A DNA stretch of 64,000 nucleotides from Desulfurococcaceae archaeon (GCA_020833225.1 JAJHQS010000001.1:49309-113308), one strand, 5' to 3'; positions 43,040 to 51,948 are shown, numbered from the stretch's first letter. The notes: generated from the letters alone by a model not told the origin. Made by a program: numbers and translations.

Positions 43040-44002
43040 GTGGTGTTTCTAGAAGAAGAATCTAGTCAGGCTAATTCTTCTCCTGAACAATCACTAACAA
43101 GTAGTGAAAAAGAGGATAAGTGTCCGCCTGATAAAGTTGTATATGATGTTGCGAGGTCAGAGTATGTATGCTTAGAGACAGGCGAGGTTATAGAGGATCG
43201 AGTTATTGATGATAGAGCAGAGTGGAGAGCATTTACACCTGAGGAAGAAGAGAAAAGAGCTAGGACAGGTGGTCCTATAACACCAACAGTACACGATATG
43301 GGCTTTTCTACAGTAATAGATTACATGAATCGTGATGCATCAGGTAAATCACTTATTAATAAGAGATATCAGTTAAGTAAATTGAGGAAGTGGCAGGCAA
43401 GAACTAGGGTATTAACAAGTATAGAGAGAAACCTCGTTCAGGCAATGAACGAGCTTGATAGATTAACAGCCCTTATGAATCTCCCATCTTATATTCGTGA
43501 AGAAGCGGCTAGAATATATAGAGAAGCCGTGGAAAAGGGTCTTGTAAGAGGTAGAAGTATTGAGGGTGTAGTTGCAGCAGCAATATATCTCGCTTGTAGA
43601 ATAAGGAAGCTGCCTAGAACACTTGACGAGATAGCTGAGTATTCTCGTGTAGAGAGAAAAGATATTGCGAGATGTTATAGACTACTATTAAGAGAACTAA
43701 GTATTAAGGTGTCAACGGCTGATCCTGCAGATTTCGTCCCAAGAATAGCACATGCACTGGGACTACCAGGATCAGTTGTAAAAGTGGCAATAGAGATCCT
43801 TAAAGAAGCTAGAGAATACGGAATAACAGGTGGTAAAGACCCAGTAGGATTAGCAGCTGCAGCTGTATATTTCGCATGTGAAAAATTAGGCATTGAAAGA
43901 CCTCAGAAAGAAATTGCAAGTGTAGCTGGAGTTACTGAAGTTACTGTGAGAAATAGGTATAAAGAACTCATTGAGGCCTTAAGCATAAAAATAGAGGAGT
44001 AA
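43040..44002 (+). CDS. tfb: Transcription initiation factor TFB
   Basis: Archaeal TFIIB homologue, 320 residues, recruiting RNA polymerase to TBP-bound promoters. An N-terminal ribbon region ([26 protein letters not shown]) is followed by the B-reader/linker ([34 protein letters not shown]) and two cyclin-like repeats (about 125-210 and 220-315), the second with the BRE-reading helix region [13 protein letters not shown]. Only two of the four zinc-ribbon cysteines remain (CPPD and CLET in place of CxxC), a pattern also known from other crenarchaeal TFBs. The GTG start follows AAGGTG by 6 nt. Confidence 0.95.
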   Translation: MVFLEEESSQANSSPEQSLTSSEKEDKCPPDKVVYDVARSEYVCLETGEVIEDRVIDDRAEWRAFTPEEEEKRARTGGPITPTVHDMGFSTVIDYMNRDASGKSLINKRYQLSKLRKWQARTRVLTSIERNLVQAMNELDRLTALMNLPSYIREEAARIYREAVEKGLVRGRSIEGVVAAAIYLACRIRKLPRTLDEIAEYSRVERKDIARCYRLLLRELSIKVSTADPADFVPRIAHALGLPGSVVKVAIEILKEAREYGITGGKDPVGLAAAAVYFACEKLGIERPQKEIASVAGVTEVTVRNRYKELIEALSIKIEE

Positions 44003-44130
44003 ATAATTCAACAAATACCCTTTGGAGATCTCTACTTCCTAAGGGATAAAGAAGATGCCAGGTTTTATATATTAAAGGGAAAAATAAAATTTCTAAATTT
44101 AAATGAACTTATAATATATGTTGATAATGG

Positions 44131-44439
44131 TCACATTACTATAATGTTTTCTGGGTTTACTCCGAGTTGTTCGATAAGTAGTTGTTTTACTTTTTGCCTC
44201 TGATCACCTTGGAGCTCTATTCTGCCCTCCTCTTCTCTAAAAGTGCCTCCCGTAGCTAGTTTCACCTTAAAAAACTTTGCTAATTGTTTTAACAAATCCT
44301 TATCATTTGGTAAGCCGTCAATAACAGTTACTGCTTTACCAAATTTTCTCGTGTCAAGTCTAACTTTTATTAAAGGTTGTTCTACTAATAGTTTTTCAAG
44401 TACCTCTTCAGGCAGCTCTCCACGAATACTTGTAGACAT
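44131..44439 (-). CDS. Translation initiation factor aIF1 (SUI1)
   Basis: 102 residues of the eIF1/SUI1 family, guarding start-codon selection on the small subunit. Features are VRLDTRKFGKAVTVIDGL, LAKFFKVKLATGGTFREEEG and the closing IELQGDQRQKVKQLL. Starts at ATG 44439. The 3' end is convergent with tfb. Divergent from rpo12 (about 107 bp). Confidence 0.95.
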   Translation of the reverse strand: MSTSIRGELPEEVLEKLLVEQPLIKVRLDTRKFGKAVTVIDGLPNDKDLLKQLAKFFKVKLATGGTFREEEGRIELQGDQRQKVKQLLIEQLGVNPENIIVM

Positions 44440-44545
44440 AACTTAGTATATCACCACCACGTGATACTATGTTTTAAAAGCTTAAAAATGTATTATTATA
44501 ATTGGCATGAATATCGGTAATTTTAAGGATTATGAGAGTGAAAAC

Positions 44546-44695
44546 ATGGCTAAGTATAAGTGTGGTAAGTGTGGTTATGTATTTGATCCAGAGGAGATTC
44601 TTAGGATATATGGAAGACAAGTAAGATGCCCTAAGTGTACCTATGAAATAGTGTATAAAGTAGCTAAGTCATATAGAATTATAAGAGCTATCTAA
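44546..44695 (+). CDS. rpo12: RNA polymerase subunit Rpo12 (RpoP)
   Basis: 49-residue zinc-ribbon subunit of archaeal RNA polymerase. KYKCGKCGYVF and QVRCPKCTYEIVYK supply the four cysteines, and the C-terminal KSYRIIRAI is typical of RpoP. An upstream ATG at 44507 would add 13 unconserved residues; the ATG at 44546, after GAGTGAAAAC, gives the standard length. Confidence 0.94.
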   Translation: MAKYKCGKCGYVFDPEEILRIYGRQVRCPKCTYEIVYKVAKSYRIIRAI

Positions 44696-44720
44696 ACTGG
44701 TAATTTTAGATTTACTATGT

Positions 44721-45599
44721 CTACATTTGTTCCTCTTTATGTCTCACTATGTATAACCCAGAGACTTCTAGAACTATTTTTGCTGCAAGAGTACTTGTTA
44801 TATTACTGGGGTCTATTAGGGGATTAACTTCTACGATATCTACTGCGACTATTTTTGAAGAGCTTTCATATATGTGTTTGAGAATATCCATGAATACTAT
44901 GGGATCTATTCCAAAAGGTTCAGGGCTTGAAACTCCAGGAGCGTAAGCAGGGTCAAAGACATCCATATCTACACTTATGTATATGCGCCCAAGATCCTTG
45001 AAACTAAGTTCTCTGCGTTGAATTCTTATTACATTAAAGAACTTTACACACTTCTTCGAGATGAATTCAATTTCTTCTCTACTGTAAGCCCTTGAACCTA
45101 TATGAACCACGTTTAAATCAGAGTACTCTTCTAAGAGTCTTCTGAGAAAAGTAGCGTGATTGAGTGTAGAGCCTAAATACTCCTTCCTAGTATCTAAGTG
45201 AGCGTCAAAGATTACGAGTGTATCAATATCCTTAAACATAGATTTCACGGAGAAATATGTTAATAAATGCTCGCCACCGAGAATAATGAGTAAACCACGA
45301 TGTTCTTCTAATATGTTTTTAAGCCCTATTCTCACATAATTAGATACGTGTTCAATGTCGCTGGGAGGTAATTGCAAGTCAAAGTAGTCTCTAAAACCCA
45401 CATTGTCGAGAAATAAATTTGATATTAAGGAGTATAATTCGATATTACAGGATGCCTCTCTGATCTTAGCTGGAGCAAACCTAGACCCAGGTCTATATGT
45501 GCTAGTGTGATCTATTGGAATCCCCACCACACCTATAGGGGACTTCTCGTTCTCAACACAGCCGAAGACAGGTTCTTGGAAAATAACCCTCCAAGCCAC
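44721..45599 (-). CDS. speB: Agmatinase / arginase family ureohydrolase
   Basis: 292 residues. Hydrolyses agmatine to putrescine and urea (or a related guanidino compound) with two Mn ions. The metal ligands are visible in ILGGEHLLT (His), IFDAHLDTR (Asp-His-Asp) and SVDMDVFDPAYAPG (two Asp). GIPIDHTSTYRPGSRFAPAKIR is the usual N-terminal motif. The GTG start is 8 nt after GGTG of GAGGTG. In archaea this step feeds spermidine and hypusine synthesis, connecting it with aIF5A. Convergent with rpo12. Confidence 0.88.
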   Translation of the reverse strand: MAWRVIFQEPVFGCVENEKSPIGVVGIPIDHTSTYRPGSRFAPAKIREASCNIELYSLISNLFLDNVGFRDYFDLQLPPSDIEHVSNYVRIGLKNILEEHRGLLIILGGEHLLTYFSVKSMFKDIDTLVIFDAHLDTRKEYLGSTLNHATFLRRLLEEYSDLNVVHIGSRAYSREEIEFISKKCVKFFNVIRIQRRELSFKDLGRIYISVDMDVFDPAYAPGVSSPEPFGIDPIVFMDILKHIYESSSKIVAVDIVEVNPLIDPSNITSTLAAKIVLEVSGLYIVRHKEEQM

Positions 45600-45726
45600 T
45601 TAGACAACACCTCTGCTCCTGAAGCAATATTTTCTTATCTTATTGACATGTGATATCTTATTACAGAACATTTTTAATCTTATATTAAATCTAAGCTTTG
45701 TGAGTCTAAAAGTAGGGCTGATTATT

Positions 45727-47484
45727 TTGGCTCAGAGCGATTTACACGACAAGATAATAGATCTGGCTAAGAGGAGAGGTATATTTTGGCCCTCATTTGA
45801 AATTTACGGAGGAGTAGCTGGTTTTTACGACTTTGGCCCAGTTGGCGTTTTCATTAAGAGGAGTATTATAGACTTATGGCTAAAGTTCTTTGTCTACTCA
45901 CAGGAAAATGTCATCGAGATAGAGACACCGATTATTAACCCACGAGTGGTATTCAAGGCTAGTGGCCACGAAGAGCACTTTACGGATCCTGTGGTTGAAT
46001 GTTCAAGTTGCGGTAAAGTCTTCAGAGCAGATCACTTGGTGAAAGAGTTTACCGGTATAGATGTAGAAGGCCGCTCACTACGAGAAATAGATGAAGTTAT
46101 AAGGAAATACGATTTAAAGTGCCCTGAGTGCGGTGGTATATTTAAGCCGGCATCATCAGCACTATTACTATTCGCCACTGAAATAGGTCCATATAAAGGT
46201 TCACCAGGTTATTTAAGGCCAGAACATGCTCAAGGCATGTTTATAAATTTCGCGAAAATACTACGAGTAGTTGGTGAGAAGCTTCCTCTAGGATTAGCAC
46301 AGGTAGGTAAAGTGGCTAGGAACGAGATTTCACCTCGCCAGGCACTTTTAAGACTAAGAGAATTCACAATTATGGAAGTAGAGTTCTTTTTTGACCCTGA
46401 AAGAGAATCTGCAGAAAGCAAGAATATTTCTGAAAGCGTTATGAATGAAAAGCTTAGAGTTGTAACAGCCGATATGAGGATGAAGGGTATTGAAGAACCT
46501 ATTGAAATTACAGTGAAAGAGTTAATAGAGAATAGAGTTGTTAAGTCGGCATGGCTTGCATACTGGATGGGTATTGGAAACCTCTTTGTGAAAAGTCTTG
46601 GAATACCGGCAGGTAAAATAAGGTTTTTTGAGAAACTTCCACATGAAAGAGCACATTATTCTGCTCAGACATTTGATCAAGAGGTTTACACGTCAAGATA
46701 TGGTTGGATCGAGGTTGCAGGCTATGCTTATAGAACAACATATGATCTCGAGAGACATGCAGAGTTCAGTAAGGCTGATTTAACATATTATAGGAAGTAT
46801 GAAGCTCCTATAATTAAAACTATAGAGGTAGCATATCCTAACCCCCAAGAAATCTTGAAACTACTTGGTGCTTCAAAATACTCAGAGGTTATGAGAGAGC
46901 TTTCACAGCATAATCCTGAAGAACTTTTTAGAGAGCTCTTAGTTAACAATAGTGTAGTAGCTGCTGGTATAAGTCTTCCTAGAGAGTGTTTTATTATTAA
47001 AAAAGAAGAAGTGAAAATACATGGAGAGAAGATCTATCCACACGTTGTTGAACCCTCATTTGGTGTTGAGAGGTTGTTTTACGTAGTATTAGAATATGCT
47101 TATAGCGAACGTGATGGAAAAGTCGTCTTAAAATTGCCGCCACATATAGCTCCATATCATGTAGCAGTTTTCCCCTTAGTAGCTGGTAAGAAACCAGAAC
47201 ATCAAAGAATGATCGACATTGCTAAGAGCATATATAGGGATCTTGTGAAAAGAGGTTTCAGAGTGCTCTATGACGAAGAAGGTAGTATCGGAAAAAGATA
47301 TGCTCGAGTAGACGAGATCGGTGTACCATATGCAGTGACAGTCGATTACCAGACACTAGAAGACAACACTGTAACAGTCAGAGACAGAGATACTACACAA
47401 CAAATTAGAATAGATATTAACAAGCTCCCAGAATACCTTAACACTTTAATTCTGAGAGAGCTCAACTTAAATATGTTCCAGTAA
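45727..47484 (+). CDS. glyS: Glycyl-tRNA synthetase (class II, alpha2 type)
   Basis: 585 residues. Class II motifs are recognisable: motif 1 around ENVIEIETPIINPRVVF, motif 2 in GKVARNEISPRQALLRLREF, motif 3 in EPSFGVERLFYVVLE. The zinc-binding insertion has CSSCGKVF and CPECGGIF. The anticodon-binding domain begins near KLPPHIAPYHVAVFPL. The frame is open 28 codons upstream to 45643, but those residues are not synthetase-like. The TTG at 45727 (LAQSDLHDKIIDLAKRRG) fits homologues and lies about 40 nt after a TATA-like run at 45677-45689. Confidence 0.94.
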   Translation: MAQSDLHDKIIDLAKRRGIFWPSFEIYGGVAGFYDFGPVGVFIKRSIIDLWLKFFVYSQENVIEIETPIINPRVVFKASGHEEHFTDPVVECSSCGKVFRADHLVKEFTGIDVEGRSLREIDEVIRKYDLKCPECGGIFKPASSALLLFATEIGPYKGSPGYLRPEHAQGMFINFAKILRVVGEKLPLGLAQVGKVARNEISPRQALLRLREFTIMEVEFFFDPERESAESKNISESVMNEKLRVVTADMRMKGIEEPIEITVKELIENRVVKSAWLAYWMGIGNLFVKSLGIPAGKIRFFEKLPHERAHYSAQTFDQEVYTSRYGWIEVAGYAYRTTYDLERHAEFSKADLTYYRKYEAPIIKTIEVAYPNPQEILKLLGASKYSEVMRELSQHNPEELFRELLVNNSVVAAGISLPRECFIIKKEEVKIHGEKIYPHVVEPSFGVERLFYVVLEYAYSERDGKVVLKLPPHIAPYHVAVFPLVAGKKPEHQRMIDIAKSIYRDLVKRGFRVLYDEEGSIGKRYARVDEIGVPYAVTVDYQTLEDNTVTVRDRDTTQQIRIDINKLPEYLNTLILRELNLNMFQ

Positions 47485-47590
47485 ACTCAGCTAACTATCT
47501 GCTTCTCCCATGACTCATTCAAGATCGATACGGCTTTTAGCATATAAATAAATTTATAGTTATGAGTAAGTTAATTATGGGGGATTTATA

Positions 47591-47968
47591 TTGAGTGAAG
47601 AATCTCGCAGAGAGGAGATTAAGGAGTCGAAAATAGATATTTCAAAACTTATTGCAATTATACCTCCTGCATCAGAAATTCTCAGTAAGAAGAAAGAGAG
47701 CGTGCCTGAGAAGAGAATTAGAATACGATTTGATAGAAGTTTAAATAAGCCAGTAGCAAAAGTGCCTAATACAATAGCACAAATTCTTAGTGTGAAAAGT
47801 GGTGATGTTGTAGAGATAGTTGTTGCGGGTAAGAAAAAAGCTACTTTTATGGCAGAAGTAATTGAGGCTAAGCCGGGAGAAGAAATAGTGTATGTATATC
47901 CTTCTAACCTAGAGAAACAAGGTGTAGCTGATAATAGTATAGCTACTATAAGAAAGGTTAAGAAATAA
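47591..47968 (+). CDS. Hypothetical beta-rich protein, paired with the next gene
   Basis: 125 residues, family not recognised. A charged N-terminus (SEESRREEIKESKIDISK) is followed by beta-strand-rich sequence KRIRIRFDRSLNKPVAKVPN, then SVKSGDVVEIVVAGKKKATF and a C-terminus GVADNSIATIRKVKK. The pattern recalls small beta-barrels such as the AbrB or CDC48-N double-psi type, but this is only a resemblance. The start is TTG at 47591, after GGGGGATTTATA. The stop overlaps the next start by one base (TAATG), so the two proteins are probably made together. Confidence 0.6.
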   Translation: MSEESRREEIKESKIDISKLIAIIPPASEILSKKKESVPEKRIRIRFDRSLNKPVAKVPNTIAQILSVKSGDVVEIVVAGKKKATFMAEVIEAKPGEEIVYVYPSNLEKQGVADNSIATIRKVKK

Positions 47969-48369
47969 TGAGCGTACATGAAGCTTTCCAGAGTTTAAAA
48001 GATCTAATAGAGCGTTTCGAAAACCTACTTGAAGAGGGTAAGATAGCCACGATTTCTAATGATGTTAAATTAGTAATAGGATTCATTAACTCCGTAGAAA
48101 GCTCTATATCATTAACTATTAATGTTCTAGAGAAGAGTAACAATATTCTTCAAGAAATACAACAAGATGATAAGTTATTTAAGTATATTAGTACTTACCA
48201 TAGAATGCTAATATTAGTGAGTATCCCCTATTTAACCAGTATTCTTGAGACAGCGGCATCTATACTTAAGAATAAAGATCTTATAAATGAAGCTAATAGA
48301 GCAATTACCCTAGCTGAGAAGCTTAAATATTTTGTGGACACTCTAAGACGTCAATCAACTCGCCTTTAA
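47968..48369 (+). CDS. Hypothetical all-helical protein, partner of the previous gene
   Basis: 133 residues, predicted almost entirely helical (AFQSLKDLIERFENLLEEGK, VESSISLTINVLEKSNNILQ, ILETAASILKNKD), with no motif I recognise, no cysteines and no signal peptide. Its ATG shares a base with the stop of the upstream gene. The 3' end overlaps the convergent radical SAM gene by 47 bp. An interaction with the upstream small beta protein is inferred from coupling alone. Confidence 0.6.
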   Translation: MSVHEAFQSLKDLIERFENLLEEGKIATISNDVKLVIGFINSVESSISLTINVLEKSNNILQEIQQDDKLFKYISTYHRMLILVSIPYLTSILETAASILKNKDLINEANRAITLAEKLKYFVDTLRRQSTRL

Positions 48370-49945
48370 TAACTCTACTACTAATATCCAGTATCTTAAC
48401 AACTCCTCTACATCCACTTATTTCACGACGAGGAATACTCCTAGGGGAGATTACTACAACTGGGCCGTGTTTAATGGGGTATCCGTAATAACCCTCATTA
48501 CTCTTAACTATATATACTTCTACTCTCTCGCCAATTAAGCGTCTCTTCATAGCAGTATTATATCTATTAACAAGTTTTTTAAGCTCTTTAATGATTTCAC
48601 TTACATTTTCTTCTCTACGTTCTTCTAATATTTTTTCAAAAGCCGTAGCCGGTAGCTTAATATACTTGTAAAGCGTAATTTTCTCAACACTTATTCTCCC
48701 AAGAGCCTCTACAGCTCTCATAGTGTTTAAATACACTTCTCTACTAGCTAAAGGTAAATTATGCATTAAGTAGACATATGGTCTTAAACCAGCCTCACTT
48801 AGAATTTTACAGGCCTGTAATACGTGGCTTAACCCTATTGGCTTACCGAGAACCCTGTCATTATACCAGTCACACCCGCTTTCTAAACCAATATGTACAG
48901 TTGTGTCTTTAAGGTATTTTCCGAGGACTTTACCGATCTCCTCGTTCACAAGACAAGCCTTAATGTTCTCAATCATAACTACAACTTTACCTCTATTTAC
49001 ATCTCTGATGGAAAATAAGGCGTTTAAAAGGTCCTCAATAGCACTAATGTTTGGAGGCGGATTACAGGGATCTGTTAACACTCCTCCTACAAGTTCTTCT
49101 CTACAATAATCTAAGAAATCTGGCGCACTTAGAACTATTCTCCTAGCTCCATGCTCTATGAGCTCTTCAACCTCGTTAACTATAGACTTTACACTTCTAC
49201 TTCTTGGGTAACCAAACATGTAGGGGACATTGCAAAAACCACAACCTGGAGGTATGTTAGCAGGACATAAAAGTCTCTCAGAGAGATTAGAACTACGACA
49301 CTTCATGCAAAATAAGCAGTTCAGTTCACCACTTTTAATTAACGGTCTAACAAAATTACTACAACCTCTTAAGACTTCGACGTAAAATCTATAAATCCAC
49401 GTAGGCTTGTAGGATAAGTTTACCTTAGTCCACGGTTTAATAGCTGAAAGAACATCTTTAGGTGTGTATATATGTCTTGACGTTAAAACGATCTCGCCTT
49501 TCCTTCTAAACGCTAATGCCGGTGTCTTTTCAAGACAATTTTCATCTCCCCCATTTTTAAGGCAGTTTACGAGGTGTTTAAGGGGTATTTCGGCTTCTCC
49601 AACAACTACAAAATCCACTGGAAGCTCTCTGAGCACTTTACTATACTCAAAACTTATGGGACCGCCTACTACAATAAACCCTTTAAATTGCACATTTTTT
49701 AATCTCATGACAAGTCTCCTCAATGCTTCATAATCACTACTCATGGCTGAGATAAAAACAGCATCAAACTCTCTTACAAGCTCAATATTGCTAACAACAT
49801 TCTCGCAGGGTAGTAGAGTTGTCTCTTCAAAGTCTTCAAGTATGCCTGCAACAACACGGGGTCCAGCGCCTACTACGTCAAATGTAGAATAGCGCTCGCC
49901 AACAGCGCGTGCAAGAGCATCAATGACCAGGTAGGGCAAAAGCAT
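48323..49945 (-). CDS. Radical SAM protein of COG1031 type with C-terminal TRAM-like domain
   Basis: 540 residues. The N-terminal 150 residues look like a B12-binding-type Rossmann fold (YLVIDALARAVGERYSTFDV, FKGFIVVGGPISFEY). The cluster region is unusual but family-typical: VEVLRGCSNFVRPLI, CLFCMKC, then CPANIPPGCGFCNVPYMFG, where the last three cysteines probably hold the [4Fe-4S] cluster. GLESGCDWYNDRVLGKPIG is the second radical SAM motif. The C-terminal VEVYIVKSNEGYYGYPIKHG-like segment resembles a TRAM domain. Substrate unknown; RNA modification is a reasonable guess. Confidence 0.8.
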   Translation of the reverse strand: MLLPYLVIDALARAVGERYSTFDVVGAGPRVVAGILEDFEETTLLPCENVVSNIELVREFDAVFISAMSSDYEALRRLVMRLKNVQFKGFIVVGGPISFEYSKVLRELPVDFVVVGEAEIPLKHLVNCLKNGGDENCLEKTPALAFRRKGEIVLTSRHIYTPKDVLSAIKPWTKVNLSYKPTWIYRFYVEVLRGCSNFVRPLIKSGELNCLFCMKCRSSNLSERLLCPANIPPGCGFCNVPYMFGYPRSRSVKSIVNEVEELIEHGARRIVLSAPDFLDYCREELVGGVLTDPCNPPPNISAIEDLLNALFSIRDVNRGKVVVMIENIKACLVNEEIGKVLGKYLKDTTVHIGLESGCDWYNDRVLGKPIGLSHVLQACKILSEAGLRPYVYLMHNLPLASREVYLNTMRAVEALGRISVEKITLYKYIKLPATAFEKILEERREENVSEIIKELKKLVNRYNTAMKRRLIGERVEVYIVKSNEGYYGYPIKHGPVVVISPRSIPRREISGCRGVVKILDISSRVIKGELIDVLECPQNI

Positions 49946-50050
49946 TCACCCATATTATGTTAATTTAAAAATTACTTTATAGTGTAGAGAGAAGAGTCTG
50001 TTTTAAATACCTCTTAATCTATTACTTCTTCACGAGATTAGAGCAGAGTA

Positions 50051-50743
50051 GTGGTGAAAAACGCTGTGTCTATAGAGGGGAGCAGCACTCTAGTAGAACT
50101 CACAGCTACAGAGTACTTGATAAACCTATGTAGAATTGTGAGAGATGAGATTGAAATGTTGAAATCTCTTGTAAATGTGTATAGTGATATTAATGTTGAA
50201 AAGAAGCGTGCAGTTGATATTTATAGTAAAGTTAGAAATATTAAAGAGAGGGGTGAGGAACAGAAAGTTTTAATAATGGAATACCTTGTTAAGAACAGTG
50301 AAATAGCGATGTTCACGAAGGGCTATATTGAAATAACCCGTATTTTAGATAGAATTATACAGCACCTTGACAGCGTGGGTTATAGATTTGTATTAATGAT
50401 CGAGAACGACGTCTTAGTGGGTAAAGATGCAGCGGGCGAGTTTATACGCTTCATAGAAATGCTTAGAGAACAATTAGATGCTCTAGAGGCTTCTATAGAT
50501 AAGTTGAGAGTATCTCCGAAGAAAGCTCTAGAGGCTCTTAATAGGGTGTTTACTATTGAGGAAGATGTTGATGAGAGGTTTAGAAGAGGCCTCTTTGAGA
50601 TCTATAGTAAGTATGCGGGTTATATTTCTGCTCTTCTAATATTAAAAGACATATATGAGCATTTAGAAGAAATAAGTGATTTTTTGAAAAATGCAGGTGA
50701 GGAATTACGATACTTAATACTAGTGAAATCGGCGATGACGTAG
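50051..50743 (+). CDS. Hypothetical helical (coiled-coil) protein upstream of endA
   Basis: 230 residues, unrecognised, predicted mostly long helices (LINLCRIVRDEIEMLKSLVN, IEITRILDRIIQHLDSVGYR, EMLREQLDALEASIDKLRVS) with charged heptad-like stretches. No cysteines. Starts with GTG GTG at 50051. It ends 26 bp before the GTG of the splicing endonuclease gene, and the endonuclease frame is open into its last codons, so the genes are probably co-transcribed. Confidence 0.6.
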   Translation: MVKNAVSIEGSSTLVELTATEYLINLCRIVRDEIEMLKSLVNVYSDINVEKKRAVDIYSKVRNIKERGEEQKVLIMEYLVKNSEIAMFTKGYIEITRILDRIIQHLDSVGYRFVLMIENDVLVGKDAAGEFIRFIEMLREQLDALEASIDKLRVSPKKALEALNRVFTIEEDVDERFRRGLFEIYSKYAGYISALLILKDIYEHLEEISDFLKNAGEELRYLILVKSAMT

Positions 50744-50769
50744 AAAAAACTGAAGAATGCTATGCATAT

Positions 50770-51288
50770 GTGTTACATAATAGAGCAGTAGTATTAGACT
50801 ACTCTTGTGCTAATAGAATATATTGGAGTGGATATTATGGAACTTTTCTAGGCGTAAATAAGCCTAGAAGTAAAGATATTACAGCACCACTTGAGCTTTC
50901 ACTGATAGAGGCTGCATATCTTGTGGAAAAAGGTAAAGTTAAAGTAGTTAAAGATAATAAACTACTTAATCTAAATGATCTACTAGTTTTCAGCTCAAAA
51001 AACATAGAGAGATTTGAAGCTCTCTACAACGTGTATGTGGATCTTAAGAAGCGTGGATTTGTCGTAAGGAGAGGATTAAAATTCGGCTGTGATTATCTTG
51101 TCTACCGATATGGTCCCGGCGTAGATCATGCGCCTTTTGGAGTTTTAGTATATAACGCAGAAGATAAGGCCGATCCTATAGAATTTGTGAGAGCTGGTAG
51201 ATTACTACATTCTGTTCGAAAAAAGCTCGTGGTCGCTGTCTATAGTGGTAGAGTAGACTACTATGTGTTTAGTTGGTGGAAACCTTAA
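50770..51288 (+). CDS. endA: tRNA splicing endonuclease subunit
   Basis: 172 residues; cuts bulge-helix-bulge junctions in tRNA and rRNA precursors. RIYWSGYYGTFLGVNKP and PLELSLIEAAYLVEKG are the usual N-terminal features. The catalytic triad is visible as Tyr in CDYLVYRYGPG, His in VDHAPFGV and Lys in HSVRKKLVVA. Crenarchaeal enzymes are often heterotetramers with a second, inactive subunit, not found here. GTG at 50770 is the first standard start, but the frame is open to 50701 and a GGTG lies at 50696, so a non-standard upstream start is possible. Its substrates include the two intron-bearing tRNAs in this window. Confidence 0.92.
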   Translation: MLHNRAVVLDYSCANRIYWSGYYGTFLGVNKPRSKDITAPLELSLIEAAYLVEKGKVKVVKDNKLLNLNDLLVFSSKNIERFEALYNVYVDLKKRGFVVRRGLKFGCDYLVYRYGPGVDHAPFGVLVYNAEDKADPIEFVRAGRLLHSVRKKLVVAVYSGRVDYYVFSWWKP

Positions 51289-51365
51289 TCGTAGAAATGA
51301 AAGAATATTAAGCCCTTTCACGCCTATATATCATACGGTGCCCCAGCTCAATACTAGGTGCCTCT

Positions 51366-51782
51366 ATGAGAAGTACTAAAGAGCATTCTAAGCGTGACTC
51401 TACTAGTAGAGATAGATCTTTTTATCCTCGCGATAAGCCACCACGTTTTACTAGTAGAGTCGAAGAGATTAAAGTACAACCTCAACCATTAATGGATAAA
51501 TGTAATCCTCTATGCCCGCTCTTTCTGTGTGGAAGAGATGCATTGTTTATTGCAAATAAACCTATCAAAGGACGCATACTCAGAGTGCCTCAGTGTAGGC
51601 TTACGGGAAGTGATTGTATTGGTGGTGAATGTCAATATGCGACTTGTCGAATTAATAGCTTACTGCCTGATGGCAAGTGTGCAAAGGCTTTAGAGAGAAA
51701 AGCAGTAAGATTAACAGATGAAGAATTATTTAGAAAAATAAAGGAGTTTGAGGAATATGATATAAGTGATTTTACACGGTGA
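51366..51782 (+). CDS. Cysteine-rich hypothetical protein with basic N-terminus
   Basis: 138 residues. The first 45 are strongly charged and probably disordered (MRSTKEHSKRDSTSRDRSF). The rest carries nine cysteines in the pattern CNPLCPLFLC, CRLTGSDCIGGECQYATC and KCAK, suggesting one or two metal clusters. No family recognised. It lies 77 bp after endA on the same strand; a nucleic-acid-associated role would fit the basic tail but is not shown. Confidence 0.55.
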   Translation: MRSTKEHSKRDSTSRDRSFYPRDKPPRFTSRVEEIKVQPQPLMDKCNPLCPLFLCGRDALFIANKPIKGRILRVPQCRLTGSDCIGGECQYATCRINSLLPDGKCAKALERKAVRLTDEELFRKIKEFEEYDISDFTR

Positions 51783-51839
51783 ATTAATACTTATAACTCA
51801 CGTTAATTTTACCAGTGTCATGAATTCTTCTTCAAGAAG

Positions 51840-51900
51840 TAGTCATCCCTGCGCGGGCACATCAACTACTCAGCCCTTGTAGAGCCTAATCATCCCATTG
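51840..51900 (-). ncRNA. Candidate C/D box-like sRNA
   Basis: On the minus strand, in a GC-richer patch of an otherwise AT-rich gap: C-like box ATGATTA (51887-51893, one mismatch), guide GGCTCTACAAGGG, D' box CTGA, 4-nt spacer, C'-like TTGATGT (two mismatches), guide GCCCGCGCAGGG, D-like ATGA (51843-51846, one mismatch). Spacing fits archaeal C/D RNAs, but three of the four boxes are imperfect. Targets were not identified. Confidence 0.35.
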
Positions 51901-51948
51901 TAGAAATATATTTTGGTCGGTGTTTTTAGCTTTTAAGGATTATAGTAT

